Of a DNA stretch of 64,000 bases, positions 8,578 through 17,208 are shown piece after piece; position 1 is the stretch's first letter, and each line of letters starts with the position of its first letter. Where the stretch lies: assembly GCF_014207185.1 (NCBI RefSeq), contig NZ_JACHCP010000004.1, forward strand, positions 470,258-534,257, given 5' to 3'. The position numbers were made by a program, and so were the translations under genes. The notes beneath the pieces were generated by a model. It saw only the letters and a program-made list of their open reading frames with translations, did not search any database and was not told where the DNA came from. This DNA is from Rhodanobacter sp. A1T4 (GTDB taxonomy: Bacteria; Pseudomonadota; Gammaproteobacteria; Xanthomonadales; Rhodanobacteraceae).

Positions 8578-8955
8578 TCAGCCGTGGCGAAGCGTCGGTG
8601 GACCGCGGGGATTGGCACTGAGAACCGGTTCGACGTAAGTTGCGCCGGAAGCCCACAGCCGTGGCACCGAAGCTGCCGGCAGCGTCGGTGTCGAAAAGAC
8701 GATGGTATGGCTCGACAGCAGCGGGCTGTGGCCGAGCAGCGTGCAGTAACCGCAATGGTCGACATGTAGCGCCGGATCGGATGGTGCCGACGGGTGATGG
8801 GCGCTAAGCCCATGTCCGGTACACCACGCACCCAAGTCAGGCATGGATTGCGCATCAGGCAATGCTCGCGACACCACCGGTGTCACGATCGTCAGCCACA
8901 TGGCGGCCATGGCCAGCCATGCGACGAACCGCTGATGCGTCAACTTACGAGACAT
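8578..8955 (-). CDS. DUF2946 family secreted protein
   Basis: This is a protein of about 125 residues with an N-terminal hydrophobic signal (FVAWLAMAAMWLTIVTPVVSRAL). It contains the family signature CTGHG...HVDHCGYCTLLGHSP, a Cys/His cluster suited to metal binding. DUF2946 genes are commonly found next to copper-related TonB receptors and PepSY proteins, as here. I start it at ATG 8955 (MSRKLTHQRF), although further in-frame ATGs lie upstream at 8988 and 9006. About 175 bases separate it from the receptor gene, so the two may share an operon or be expressed separately. The biochemical function of the family is not established. Confidence 0.75.
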   Translation of the reverse strand: MSRKLTHQRFVAWLAMAAMWLTIVTPVVSRALPDAQSMPDLGAWCTGHGLSAHHPSAPSDPALHVDHCGYCTLLGHSPLLSSHTIVFSTPTLPAASVPRLWASGATYVEPVLSANPRGPPTLRHG

Positions 8956-9235
8956 GGCTTCCCAATCCTGCGTCAACGAGCGGCGCATAGTCGTAAATAA
9001 TTGCACATCAACGTCGAGCGGAGTCCAACGTGTGATGCGGCAAAAAGTCTCGTGAACCGGATTTCTCGAACAGTCAGTCCGTGACCTCCATTGGCAGCGC
9101 TACGCGATCACCGTGAAACATGGCTGCAGGCAAGTGACAGCGCGTCACTCACTTTCCAACGGATGCCTGCATATCGATGCTGACGCTTGCGCACCGCAAC
9201 ATGTTCGAAAGATGCACCGCGCTACACTGACTGGG

Positions 9236-9425
9236 CTAAAGGTGTCCTGCCGCCGCCATTCCGGTGCGCAGGGTGAAACGGGAAGCCGGTGCGGATGAAT
9301 TCATCCCAGGCCGGCGCTGCCCCCGCAACGGTAAGCGAGAAAACCCGACTCAGAACCACTGCGATAGTCGCGGGAAGGTGTCGGGGTGATGCTTTGAGCA
9401 TCGCTCGCAAGCCCGGAGACCGGCC
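9236..9425 (+). promoter_or_regulatory. cobalamin (adenosylcobalamin-type) riboswitch
   Basis: The conserved aptamer blocks are all present in order: GGGTGAAACGGGAAGCCGGTG (near 9271-9291), GCTGCCCCCGCAACGG then TAAGC (9316-9336, the B12 box), CCACTGCGATAGTCGCGGGAAGG (near 9357-9377) and AGCCCGGAGACCGGCC (9410-9425). A very stable C(UUCG)G hairpin follows (CATCC/GGATG, 9435-9448) and may belong to the expression platform. No U-run is seen, so control may act on translation. The first gene downstream is mmsA, 148 bases further on. Such riboswitches normally reduce expression when B12 is abundant. Confidence 0.9.
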
Positions 9426-9572
9426 TATGGCGGACATCCTTCGGGATGGCCTTCTCGGGCGTTGCGGTGGGCAACCAGACGAGCTGATTCGGCGCGGCTG
9501 TGTGCTGTCCTGATTGGTCTTGTCCTGCTCCTCAATGCCTCCTCGCGGGTGAGCGATATGGAGACAGGACAC

Positions 9573-11096
9573 ATGAATAAGCTGGACCACGCTGCGACTG
9601 ATATCGCAACCGTCAAACTGCTGATCGATGGCGCATTCGTCGAATCGGCTTCCAAGCAATGGCGCAACGTCGTCAATCCGGCCACGCAAACGGTATTGGC
9701 ACGCGTGCCCTTCGCCACCATCGATGAAGTGGATGCTGCCGTCGCCGCGGCGAAACAGGCATTCAAGAGCTGGCGCAAGACACCCATCGGCACGCGTGCT
9801 CGCATCTTCCTGAAGTACCAGCAGCTCATCCGCGAGCACATGCAGGAACTTGCCGCGATCCTCACGGCCGAACAGGGCAAGACCTTGCCGGATGCCGAAG
9901 GAGACGTGTTCCGCGGGCTGGAAGTGGTCGAGCACGCGGCGGCCATCGGCAACCTGCAACTCGGCGAACTGGCCAACAATGTGGCTGGCGGTGTCGATAC
10001 CTATACATTGCTGCAGCCAATCGGCGTTTGCGCCGGCATCACACCGTTCAACTTCCCCGCCATGATTCCGCTGTGGATGTTCCCGATGGCAATTGCCACC
10101 GGCAACACCTTCGTGCTGAAGCCTTCCGAACAAGATCCGATGGTGACCATGCGTCTGGTTGAACTGGCACTGGAAGCCGGGATTCCGAAGGGCGTGCTCA
10201 ATGTCGTGCACGGCGGCGAAGACGTCGTCAACGCCATTTGCGATCACCCGGATATCAAGGCCGTGTCGTTCGTGGGTTCCACCAAAGTCGGTACGCATGT
10301 CTATCACCGTGCGTCGCAGGCGGGCAAGCGTGTGCAGTGCATGATGGGTGCGAAGAATCATGCCGTGGTATTGCCGGACGCCAACAAGGAGCAGACGCTC
10401 AATGCCATGGCTGGTGCGGCGTTCGGCGCCGCCGGGCAGCGGTGCATGGCTGCTTCCACTGCGGTCTTGGTGGGTGAAGCGCAATCGTGGATTCCCGAGC
10501 TGGTGGTCAAGGCAAAAACGCTCAAGGTCAACGCGGGCAACGCCAGCGGCACCGATGTCGGCCCGTTGATTTCCTGTGCGGCGCGCGAGCGTGTCGAGGC
10601 CTTCATCGCGTCAGGCATCGAGCAGGGTGCAACACTGGAACTGGACGGCCGCCAGCCGCAGGTGCCCGGCTATGAACAAGGTAACTTTGTCGGACCGACC
10701 ATCTTTTCCGGCGTCAAACCGGGAATGCGCATCTACGACGAGGAAATTTTCGGTCCAGTGTTGGTGATTCTGGCCGCCGATTCGCTTGATGAAGCCATCG
10801 ACATCGTCAACGCCAACCCGAACGGCAACGGCACGGCCGTATTCACGCAGTCGGGTGCGGCGGCCCGGAAGTTTCAGGAAGAGATCGACGTCGGCCAGGT
10901 CGGCATCAATGTGCCGATCCCCGTGCCGGTGCCTCTGTTTTCCTTCACCGGCTCGCGCGCGTCCAAGCTCGGTGATCTCGGACCGTATGGCAAGCAAGTC
11001 GTTATGTTCTACACGCAGACCAAGACGGTGACACAGCGTTGGTTCGACGACGACAGCTTGCATGTCGGGGTCAATACCACGATCAGTCTGAAGTGA
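9573..11096 (+). CDS. mmsA: methylmalonate-semialdehyde dehydrogenase (CoA-acylating)
   Basis: This is a 507-residue aldehyde dehydrogenase that converts methylmalonate semialdehyde, CoA and NAD+ to propionyl-CoA, the last step of valine breakdown (also used for malonate semialdehyde). The nucleophile is Cys291 in GQRCMAAS. The position of the usual ALDH glutamate is occupied in GAKNHAVV, the Asn-containing signature of this CoA-dependent subfamily. [14 protein letters not shown] and VGSTKVG are also typical. The ATG follows GGAGACAGGA; the same frame extends back to 9462 with a hydrophobic stretch that I regard as leader sequence. It is the first gene of the operon and lies downstream of the cobalamin riboswitch. 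Confidence 0.92.
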   Translation: MNKLDHAATDIATVKLLIDGAFVESASKQWRNVVNPATQTVLARVPFATIDEVDAAVAAAKQAFKSWRKTPIGTRARIFLKYQQLIREHMQELAAILTAEQGKTLPDAEGDVFRGLEVVEHAAAIGNLQLGELANNVAGGVDTYTLLQPIGVCAGITPFNFPAMIPLWMFPMAIATGNTFVLKPSEQDPMVTMRLVELALEAGIPKGVLNVVHGGEDVVNAICDHPDIKAVSFVGSTKVGTHVYHRASQAGKRVQCMMGAKNHAVVLPDANKEQTLNAMAGAAFGAAGQRCMAASTAVLVGEAQSWIPELVVKAKTLKVNAGNASGTDVGPLISCAARERVEAFIASGIEQGATLELDGRQPQVPGYEQGNFVGPTIFSGVKPGMRIYDEEIFGPVLVILAADSLDEAIDIVNANPNGNGTAVFTQSGAAARKFQEEIDVGQVGINVPIPVPVPLFSFTGSRASKLGDLGPYGKQVVMFYTQTKTVTQRWFDDDSLHVGVNTTISLK

Positions 11097-11107
11097 CGAC
11101 GGCGGTC

Positions 11108-12286
11108 ATGGATATCCATGCAACTCGGTCGTCACCGACGGATTTGAGCGAGGAGCAGCTGGCCTTTCGCGAAGCCGCACACGATTTCGCACAGGCCGAG
11201 TTCGCTCCCCATGCGGCGCATTGGGATGCGGACAGCGAATTTCCGCGCGAGGCCATCAGCAAAGCCGGCGAGCTAGGCTTTTGCGGGTTGTACGTGGATG
11301 AAGCCGCTGGCGGATCGGGGTTGACGCGCCTGGATGCGGCTATCGTCTTCGAGGAACTGGCTGCCATCGATCCGTCCACCGCGGCATTCATCAGCATCCA
11401 CAACATGGCGACCTGGATGCTCACCGCGCACGCGCAACCGACGTTGCGCAATGCATGGGGGCCGGTACTCGCTTGCGGCGAAAAACTGGCGTCCTACTGT
11501 CTGACCGAACCCGGTGCGGGTTCCGACGCCGCATCGCTGAAAACCCGAGCCGAACGCGATGGCGACAGCTACGTGGTGAACGGCAGCAAAGCTTTTATCT
11601 CAGGTGCAGGTGTCACCGACGTGCTGGTGGTGATGGCACGCACCGGCGAAAGCGGCGCACACGGCATCAGTGCATTTGCGGTGCCTTCCGATACGCCAGG
11701 CATCGGCTACGGGCGTAAGGAAGACAAACTTGGCTGGCATAGTCAACCGACGCGCAGTGTCAGCTTCGATGGCGTCCGAGTGCCCGCCGATCATCTTCTC
11801 GGCGAAGAGGGCGACGGTTTCAAGATAGCGATGAAGGGGCTCGATGGCGGCCGTATCAACATTGCGGCCTGTTCGCTGGGCGCTGCGCAAGGTGCGCTCG
11901 ATGCGGCTCGCCGTTACATGGGCGAACGCAAGCAATTCGGCAAGAAGCTGGCCGAGTTCCAGGCGTTGCAATTCAAGCTGGCGGATATGGCTACGCAACT
12001 GGTCGCCGCTCGGCAGATGGTGCATACCGCTGCGCGCAAGCTCGATGCGCACACCAGCGATGCCACCGTATGGTGCGCGATGGCCAAGCGGTTTGCCACC
12101 GATGCGGGCTTCGCCATCTGCAATGAGGCCCTGCAGATTCACGGAGGTTATGGTTACATTCGCGAATATCCCATTGAACGGCTGCTGCGCGATTGTCGTG
12201 TGCATCAGATTCTGGAAGGGACCAACGAAATCATGCGCGTAATCATTGCGCGCCACCTGCTCAACACCCATGAGGAATTGCGATGA
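11108..12286 (+). CDS. acyl-CoA dehydrogenase, probably isobutyryl-CoA dehydrogenase
   Basis: This is a 392-residue flavoprotein of the acyl-CoA dehydrogenase family. Signatures include YCLTEPGAGSDAASL (FAD/substrate loop), the QFGKKLAEFQ segment, and the catalytic Glu in LEGTNEIMRVIIAR. Its place between mmsA and the enoyl-CoA hydratase gene indicates oxidation of isobutyryl-CoA to methacrylyl-CoA in valine catabolism; short-branched-chain activity is inferred from context. It starts 11 bases after mmsA, and its stop overlaps the next start by ATGA, suggesting coupled translation. The open frame upstream of 11108 lies inside mmsA and is rejected. Confidence 0.88.
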   Translation: MDIHATRSSPTDLSEEQLAFREAAHDFAQAEFAPHAAHWDADSEFPREAISKAGELGFCGLYVDEAAGGSGLTRLDAAIVFEELAAIDPSTAAFISIHNMATWMLTAHAQPTLRNAWGPVLACGEKLASYCLTEPGAGSDAASLKTRAERDGDSYVVNGSKAFISGAGVTDVLVVMARTGESGAHGISAFAVPSDTPGIGYGRKEDKLGWHSQPTRSVSFDGVRVPADHLLGEEGDGFKIAMKGLDGGRINIAACSLGAAQGALDAARRYMGERKQFGKKLAEFQALQFKLADMATQLVAARQMVHTAARKLDAHTSDATVWCAMAKRFATDAGFAICNEALQIHGGYGYIREYPIERLLRDCRVHQILEGTNEIMRVIIARHLLNTHEELR

Positions 12287-13077
12287 GTCACGCAGGCAAG
12301 CACTACACTGGATCGACACTGGAGATCGACGGTCACGTTGCCGTGGTCACGTTAAGCAATCCACCCGCCAACACCTGGACTCGCGACAGTCTCGCTGCGT
12401 TGCGCGATCTGGTTCGCGACCTGGATGCGGACCTCAGCGTCTATGCGTTGGTCATCACCGGTGAAGGCGAGAAGTTCTTTTCCGCGGGTGCTGACCTTAA
12501 ACAGTTCGCCGAGGGTGACAAGGCGCTAGCACGCGAGACAGCACGCCGGTTCGGCGAAGCGTTCGAAGCGTTATCGGCCTTCCGTGGCGTAAGCATTGCC
12601 GCGATCAATGGCTATGCCATGGGCGGCGGACTGGAATGCGCGCTGGCCTGCGATCTGCGCATCGTCGAAGAGCAGGCACAACTGGCGTTGCCGGAAGCCG
12701 GTGTCGGTCTGCTGCCCTGTGCCGGCGGCACGCAGAACCTGCCGCGCCTGGTCGGTGAGGGTTGGGCCAAACGCATGATTCTGCTGGGCGAGCGCGTCGA
12801 TGCTGCGACGGCTTTGCGCATTGGTCTGGTCGAAGATGTTGCGCCAAAAGGCGAAGCGAAGGCACGCGCGATCGCCTGGGCCCGCCAGGCCGAAAAGCAG
12901 AGCCCGACCAGCGTCGCCGCGTGCAAGAAAATGGTACAGGCCACGCGCACGCAAACGCATGCCACCGCGCTGGTTGCGGAGCGTGAGGCGTTTGTGGATC
13001 TGTTCGACAGCGCCGATCAGAAAGAAGGCGTCCAGGCGTTTCTCGAAAAACGTGCGCCGCAATGGAAGAACGCATGA
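12283..13077 (+). CDS. enoyl-CoA hydratase (methacrylyl-CoA hydration)
   Basis: This is a 264-residue crotonase-fold enzyme. The oxyanion-hole motif FSAGADLKQF, the helix motif GGGLECALACD (first catalytic Glu) and LPEAGVGLLPCAGGTQ (second Glu) are all present, so it should hydrate an enoyl-CoA. From its neighbours the substrate is probably methacrylyl-CoA, giving 3-hydroxyisobutyryl-CoA. It overlaps both flanking genes by four bases (ATGA), so it is firmly part of the operon. Length is normal for the family. Confidence 0.88.
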   Translation: MSHAGKHYTGSTLEIDGHVAVVTLSNPPANTWTRDSLAALRDLVRDLDADLSVYALVITGEGEKFFSAGADLKQFAEGDKALARETARRFGEAFEALSAFRGVSIAAINGYAMGGGLECALACDLRIVEEQAQLALPEAGVGLLPCAGGTQNLPRLVGEGWAKRMILLGERVDAATALRIGLVEDVAPKGEAKARAIAWARQAEKQSPTSVAACKKMVQATRTQTHATALVAEREAFVDLFDSADQKEGVQAFLEKRAPQWKNA

Positions 13078-14246
13078 TCTCAGAAATGCCCCAAGCGCCC
13101 GAGGCGCCCGTCCTTTTCGAGGAGCGCGCGACTGCCAATGGCCGACGCATTGGCATTGCCACCCTCAACGCACCCAAGACGCTCAATGGCCTGTCGTTGG
13201 AGATGGCGCGTTTGCTGGATGCGCAACTGCAGGCGTGGGCGTCGGATGCTGCCATCGTAATGGTGCTGCTGCAGGGGGCGGGGGAGAAGGCATTCTGTGC
13301 CGGTGGTGATCTGCATGGTCTTTATCGCTCTATGCTCGATTACCGTGCCAGTGGCAGTCACGACATCCGTGACAACAGCTACGCAAGCAACTTCTTCGCG
13401 GTCGAATATCGCCTCGATTACCGCATCCATACCTATCCGAAGCCGTTCTTGTGCTGGGGCCACGGCATCGTGATGGGTGGCGGCATCGGGCTGATGGCGG
13501 GTGCTAGTCACCGCGTGGTCACCGAGCGCTCGAAGCTGGCATTTCCGGAAATCACCATCGGCCTTTATCCGGATGTGGGTGGTAGCTGGCTGTTGAACCG
13601 CGTGCCAGACCGAGGAGGTCTGTTCCTGGCATTGACGGGCGCGCCGTTGAATGCCGGCGATGCGATCCATGCTGGCCTCGCCGATTGGTCATTGCGTGAA
13701 GAACAACGCAGCGCCGTCTATGACGCCTTGATCGACATGCCATGGTCGGATGATGCCGCTGCCACCCACAACCAACTTAGTGGCTTGCTGAAACACCATG
13801 CGAGCACGCCGGGTGACGGTCCGCTCCAGCGCCATCGCACACTCGTCGCGCAGGTTTGCGCGCACGAGGCGCTGGAACTGATCGCCGCCGCGATTGCGAA
13901 TATCGACCAGTACGATCCGTGGCTGGAGACGGCCAAGCAGACGCTGGCAGCCGGTGCGCCCAGCTCGGCGCGGCTGGCCTTTGAACTGCAACGACGGACG
14001 ACCTCGATGCCATTGGCCGACGTGTTCCGGCTTGAATACCTGGTGTCGCTGCAGTGTGCTGCTCACGGTGATTTCGCCGAAGGCATCCGTGCCTTGCTGA
14101 TCGACAAAGACCGTCAGCCACATTGGCGCCCCGGAACGTTGGCCGAGGCATCGCATGCCTGGGTCGATGATTTCTTTTTGGCACCCTGGCCGGACAGCGA
14201 ACATCCGCTGGCCAACCTGGGCGATGACACGGATTCAAGGAGATAG
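13074..14246 (+). CDS. 3-hydroxyisobutyryl-CoA hydrolase (HIBCH type)
   Basis: This is a 390-residue crotonase-superfamily protein. FCAGGDLHGLYRSM, HGIVMGGGIGLMAGASHR and FPEITIGLYPDVGGSWLLNR are diagnostic of 3-hydroxyisobutyryl-CoA hydrolases, which are longer than hydratases because of the extra C-terminal region seen here (ending around PWPDSEHPLANL). It releases free 3-hydroxyisobutyrate, removing the toxic-intermediate risk in valine catabolism. I start it at the ATG overlapping the previous stop; an in-frame ATG 12 bases earlier also exists. Only three bases separate it from mmsB. Confidence 0.9.
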   Translation: MISEMPQAPEAPVLFEERATANGRRIGIATLNAPKTLNGLSLEMARLLDAQLQAWASDAAIVMVLLQGAGEKAFCAGGDLHGLYRSMLDYRASGSHDIRDNSYASNFFAVEYRLDYRIHTYPKPFLCWGHGIVMGGGIGLMAGASHRVVTERSKLAFPEITIGLYPDVGGSWLLNRVPDRGGLFLALTGAPLNAGDAIHAGLADWSLREEQRSAVYDALIDMPWSDDAAATHNQLSGLLKHHASTPGDGPLQRHRTLVAQVCAHEALELIAAAIANIDQYDPWLETAKQTLAAGAPSSARLAFELQRRTTSMPLADVFRLEYLVSLQCAAHGDFAEGIRALLIDKDRQPHWRPGTLAEASHAWVDDFFLAPWPDSEHPLANLGDDTDSRR

Positions 14247-14249
14247 CGT

Positions 14250-15143
14250 ATGAGCCGAATTGCTTTTATCGGTCTGGGAAACATGGGTGCGCCCATGGCC
14301 GCCAACCTTCTGAAGGCCGGCCACGCACTGCGTGTCTTCGATCTCACGCCCGCGGCGGTCGACGCTGCTGTCGTAGCGGGCGGCGTGGCCGCCACCAGTG
14401 CGATCGACGCCGTAGTCGATGCCGACATCGTCATCTCGATGTTGCCGGCCAGCCGCCATGTCGAGGGTCTGTATCTGGACGCGAGCAGCGGTTTGCTCCC
14501 GCACATTCCGGCCCATGCGCTGGTGATTGATTGCAGCACTATCGCTCCCGCCACTGCGCGCAAAGTCGCCGAAGCCGCGGCGAAACACGGTCTGGCAATG
14601 ATCGATGCTCCCGTATCGGGCGGTACCGCGGGCGCAGCGGCGGGCACTCTGACCTTCATTGTCGGTGGTGAGGCCACAACTCTGGAGCGCGCACGGCCAA
14701 TTCTCGTCAATATGGGCAAGAACATCTTTCACGTGGGCAGCAGCGGTGCTGGCCAGGTTGCCAAACTGTGCAACAACATGGCGCTTGGCGTGATCATGGC
14801 AGTCACCGGCGAAGCCCTTGCATTGGGCGTCTCACATGGCCTGGATGCGAAGGTGTTGTCGCAGATGATGGCGGTGAGTACGGCCCGCAGCTGGGCCACC
14901 GAAGTATGCAATCCGTGGCCGGGTGTGCTGGAGAACGCACCGGCATCGCGGGGTTATACCGGCGGCTTCGGCAACGATCTCATGTTGAAGGATCTGGGCC
15001 TGGCGGCCGAAGCGGCGATGTCGGTGGGAGCCTCGATTCCACTGGGCGAGCTGGCGCGGAATCTGTATGCAATGAACAGCCGTGCCGGCCATGGCGGCTT
15101 GGACTTCTCCAGCGTGGTGAAGCTGGTGGCGAAAGACGTATGA
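14250..15143 (+). CDS. mmsB: 3-hydroxyisobutyrate dehydrogenase
   Basis: This is a 297-residue beta-hydroxyacid dehydrogenase. It has the N-terminal Rossmann motif [13 protein letters not shown], the substrate-binding [16 protein letters not shown], and the catalytic Lys in [10 protein letters not shown]. It oxidises 3-hydroxyisobutyrate with NAD+ to methylmalonate semialdehyde, which MmsA then uses; together the five genes cover isobutyryl-CoA to propionyl-CoA. A ribosome binding site (AAGGAG) precedes the ATG. The stop overlaps the start of queH. Confidence 0.93.
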   Translation: MSRIAFIGLGNMGAPMAANLLKAGHALRVFDLTPAAVDAAVVAGGVAATSAIDAVVDADIVISMLPASRHVEGLYLDASSGLLPHIPAHALVIDCSTIAPATARKVAEAAAKHGLAMIDAPVSGGTAGAAAGTLTFIVGGEATTLERARPILVNMGKNIFHVGSSGAGQVAKLCNNMALGVIMAVTGEALALGVSHGLDAKVLSQMMAVSTARSWATEVCNPWPGVLENAPASRGYTGGFGNDLMLKDLGLAAEAAMSVGASIPLGELARNLYAMNSRAGHGGLDFSSVVKLVAKDV

Positions 15144-15805
15144 GCGAGTCTGTGCGTGAGACGTTGGTTTTACCGAATGGCGGCGACAAGTTGCTGATGC
15201 ACTCGTGCTGCGCGCCATGTTCGGGTGAGTTGATGGAGGCGTTCCTCGAATCGGGGATCGACTACACGATCTTTTTCTACAATCCCAATATCCATCCGTT
15301 GAAGGAATATCTGCTGCGCAAGGAGGAAAATATCCGCTTTGCCAGCAAGCACGGTGTCCCGTTCGTGGATGCCGACTACGACACCGACAACTGGTTCGCG
15401 CGTGCGAAAGGCATGGAGAACGAGCCTGAGCGCGGCATCCGTTGCACGATGTGCTTTGACATGCGCTTTGAGCGAACGGCGCTGTACGCCCATGAACATG
15501 GCTTTCCCGTCATTACCAGTTCGCTCAGCATTTCGCGCTGGAAAAACATGGCGCAGATCACCGATAGCGGCGTCCGCGCCGCCGCACCTTACGGTGGCCT
15601 CGTCTACTGGGATTACAACTGGCGCAAGGGTGGCGGAAGTCAGCGCATGATCGAGATCAGTAAGCGCGAACACTTCTATCAGCAAGAATACTGCGGCTGC
15701 GTCTATTCGTTACGTGACACCAATCGCCATCGACGCGATCAGGGACGTGAGCGCATCCACATGGGCGTCAAGTTCTATGGCGACGAGAGCGGTGGAACAA
15801 CGTAA
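15140..15805 (+). CDS. queH: epoxyqueuosine reductase QueH
   Basis: This is a 221-residue protein of the QueH (former DUF208) family, which reduces epoxyqueuosine to queuosine in tRNA without using cobalamin; the unrelated enzyme QueG does need it. The Cys motifs for the Fe-S cluster and di-metal site are all present: HSCCAPCS near the N-terminus, CTMCFDMR in the middle, and YCGCVYS near the C-terminus. It starts within the mmsB stop (ATGA overlap), so it is translated from the valine operon, beneath the cobalamin riboswitch. That link to B12 status makes biological sense and is treated as a finding. Confidence 0.93.
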   Translation: MSESVRETLVLPNGGDKLLMHSCCAPCSGELMEAFLESGIDYTIFFYNPNIHPLKEYLLRKEENIRFASKHGVPFVDADYDTDNWFARAKGMENEPERGIRCTMCFDMRFERTALYAHEHGFPVITSSLSISRWKNMAQITDSGVRAAAPYGGLVYWDYNWRKGGGSQRMIEISKREHFYQQEYCGCVYSLRDTNRHRRDQGRERIHMGVKFYGDESGGTT

Positions 15806-15820
15806 GCAAGAGATGATGGG

Positions 15821-16015
15821 CTACGTTCGCTTCCACCGCGCGTACCAGATCGACGTTGCGACCGGTACCATCAATGCAACCCATGCGACCACTTTCCAGC
15901 CGAGCTGTTCACCCAGCAACGCGGACAGCAAGCCCAGCATCGTGATCACGGCAAGCAGCAAAGGAATCGTCCATGTGTGCCGCAAGCCACGTGCGGCAGA
16001 TCGCGTAGGGTTCAT
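15821..16015 (-). CDS. small two-helix membrane protein of a TonB/PepSY operon
   Basis: This is a 64-residue protein with two predicted membrane helices (about residues 16-36 and 40-58) and a basic C-terminus (YARWKRT). Its ATG overlaps the stop of the PepSY gene (ATGA), so it is the third gene of that operon. I recognise no named family; similar short proteins accompany PepSY genes in related bacteria, as far as I recall. A role as a partner of the PepSY protein in metal or siderophore handling is inference from position. Confidence 0.6.
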   Translation of the reverse strand: MNPTRSAARGLRHTWTIPLLLAVITMLGLLSALLGEQLGWKVVAWVALMVPVATSIWYARWKRT

Positions 16016-17202
16016 ACCAGCGACGCCGCAGGCTGTTGGTCGTCACCGTGATGCACAGCGATGATGCGCGCCAGGCGTGCTGACTGTGTCTTGCGCCGAG
16101 CAATCCACAGATACAGGCCGCTGATCAGGATCACGATGGTGATCACATCCAGCAGCGCCCAGAGAATCTTCAGCGGAAGGCCACCGTAATCACCGAAGTG
16201 AAGCGGCCGCGATACTTCCAGCGCGCGCAGATACCACGGCATCTTGACGACGGCACTCAGCCTGCCCGAACGCGCATCCACCAGAACGGGCGTGAGCAAA
16301 CGCGAGGTCAGCGTGCTGGAGCCCTTGGCCCAGAACAGATAGTGATAAGGACTGCCGAACGGATTGCCGGGATAGACCGCACTGGTCACGGTCATCCCTG
16401 GCACCGCATGACTGGCCGTCTCCAACGCCGTCTGCAAGGATGGCAAAGCGATCTGCGGTGGCGCCGACGTACCCTGGTAGGACGCGAGCAGACTTTTGAC
16501 GTCGGTCTGTTGCCACAGCGCGAACAGCGGCGTGGATAGTTCGTTCATCACGCCTGTTGCGCCGACCACCAGCGTCCACGCCATGACGGTGATGCCAAGC
16601 AGATTGTGCAGGTCCAGCCACTTCAAACGTGACGAGCGATCGGCTCTTACCGTGCCGAACGCCAGCTTCTTCATGAAGGGGCCATACAACACGACGCCGG
16701 ACACGATCGCCAACACAAACAACAACGCCATCGAGCCAAGGAAGAGCTCGCCCGGCAAGTCCACGAATAGATCGGTATGCAGGGCCAGCATGATGTCGAT
16801 GAAAGTCTTTGGCTGCTCAGCCGCGGACTTTGTTGTTTCCAGAACCTCCCCCGTGCGTGCGTCGAAGCGGACGAAATGCATCGTTTCGGGTTGCGCGCGC
16901 ATCTGCGCAAACGAGGGTGCCATCCAGACATAGATTTGTGGTTCGTCATCGTCGGCGAACATGGAGGCGATTACTTCCCCAGGATACAAACGATGGCTTG
17001 CCGTGGCCAGGCGGTCGAGACTGACCTGGGGTGTGTCCGCGGGCAGCGTCACATAGTGATGTGGCTGCAGCCACTGATCGATCTCGTCGCGAAAGACCAA
17101 AGGCAAACCGGTCAGACAGATCAGCAACAGGAACCCCGTGCAAATCAGGCTGCTCCACTTGTGGATGAGATACCAGCGTTTGAGCGAATGCGAGGCGATC
17201 AC
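16012..17202 (-). CDS. PepSY-domain inner-membrane protein (siderophore/iron utilisation)
   Basis: This is a 396-residue PepSY_TM protein with membrane segments near residues 17-37, 156-178, 203-225 and 355-376. Family marks include LHKW-like LIHKWSSLICTG at the start, ALHTDLFVDLPGELFLG in the middle, LDLHNLLG, and RPLHFGDYGG followed by the last helix GLYLW. These proteins are thought to help reduce or release iron from imported siderophores at the inner membrane. It follows the TonB receptor by six bases and overlaps the small membrane gene, so the three form one transcription unit. Confidence 0.83.
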   Translation of the reverse strand: MIASHSLKRWYLIHKWSSLICTGFLLLICLTGLPLVFRDEIDQWLQPHHYVTLPADTPQVSLDRLATASHRLYPGEVIASMFADDDEPQIYVWMAPSFAQMRAQPETMHFVRFDARTGEVLETTKSAAEQPKTFIDIMLALHTDLFVDLPGELFLGSMALLFVLAIVSGVVLYGPFMKKLAFGTVRADRSSRLKWLDLHNLLGITVMAWTLVVGATGVMNELSTPLFALWQQTDVKSLLASYQGTSAPPQIALPSLQTALETASHAVPGMTVTSAVYPGNPFGSPYHYLFWAKGSSTLTSRLLTPVLVDARSGRLSAVVKMPWYLRALEVSRPLHFGDYGGLPLKILWALLDVITIVILISGLYLWIARRKTQSARLARIIAVHHGDDQQPAASLV

Positions 17203-17208
17203 GGTCGT

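Noticed and set aside
9222..10484. 420-codon open frame on the minus strand
   Set aside because: It lies antisense to mmsA and the riboswitch; the peptide has no recognisable family and is His/Arg-rich, as expected from a GC-rich shadow frame.
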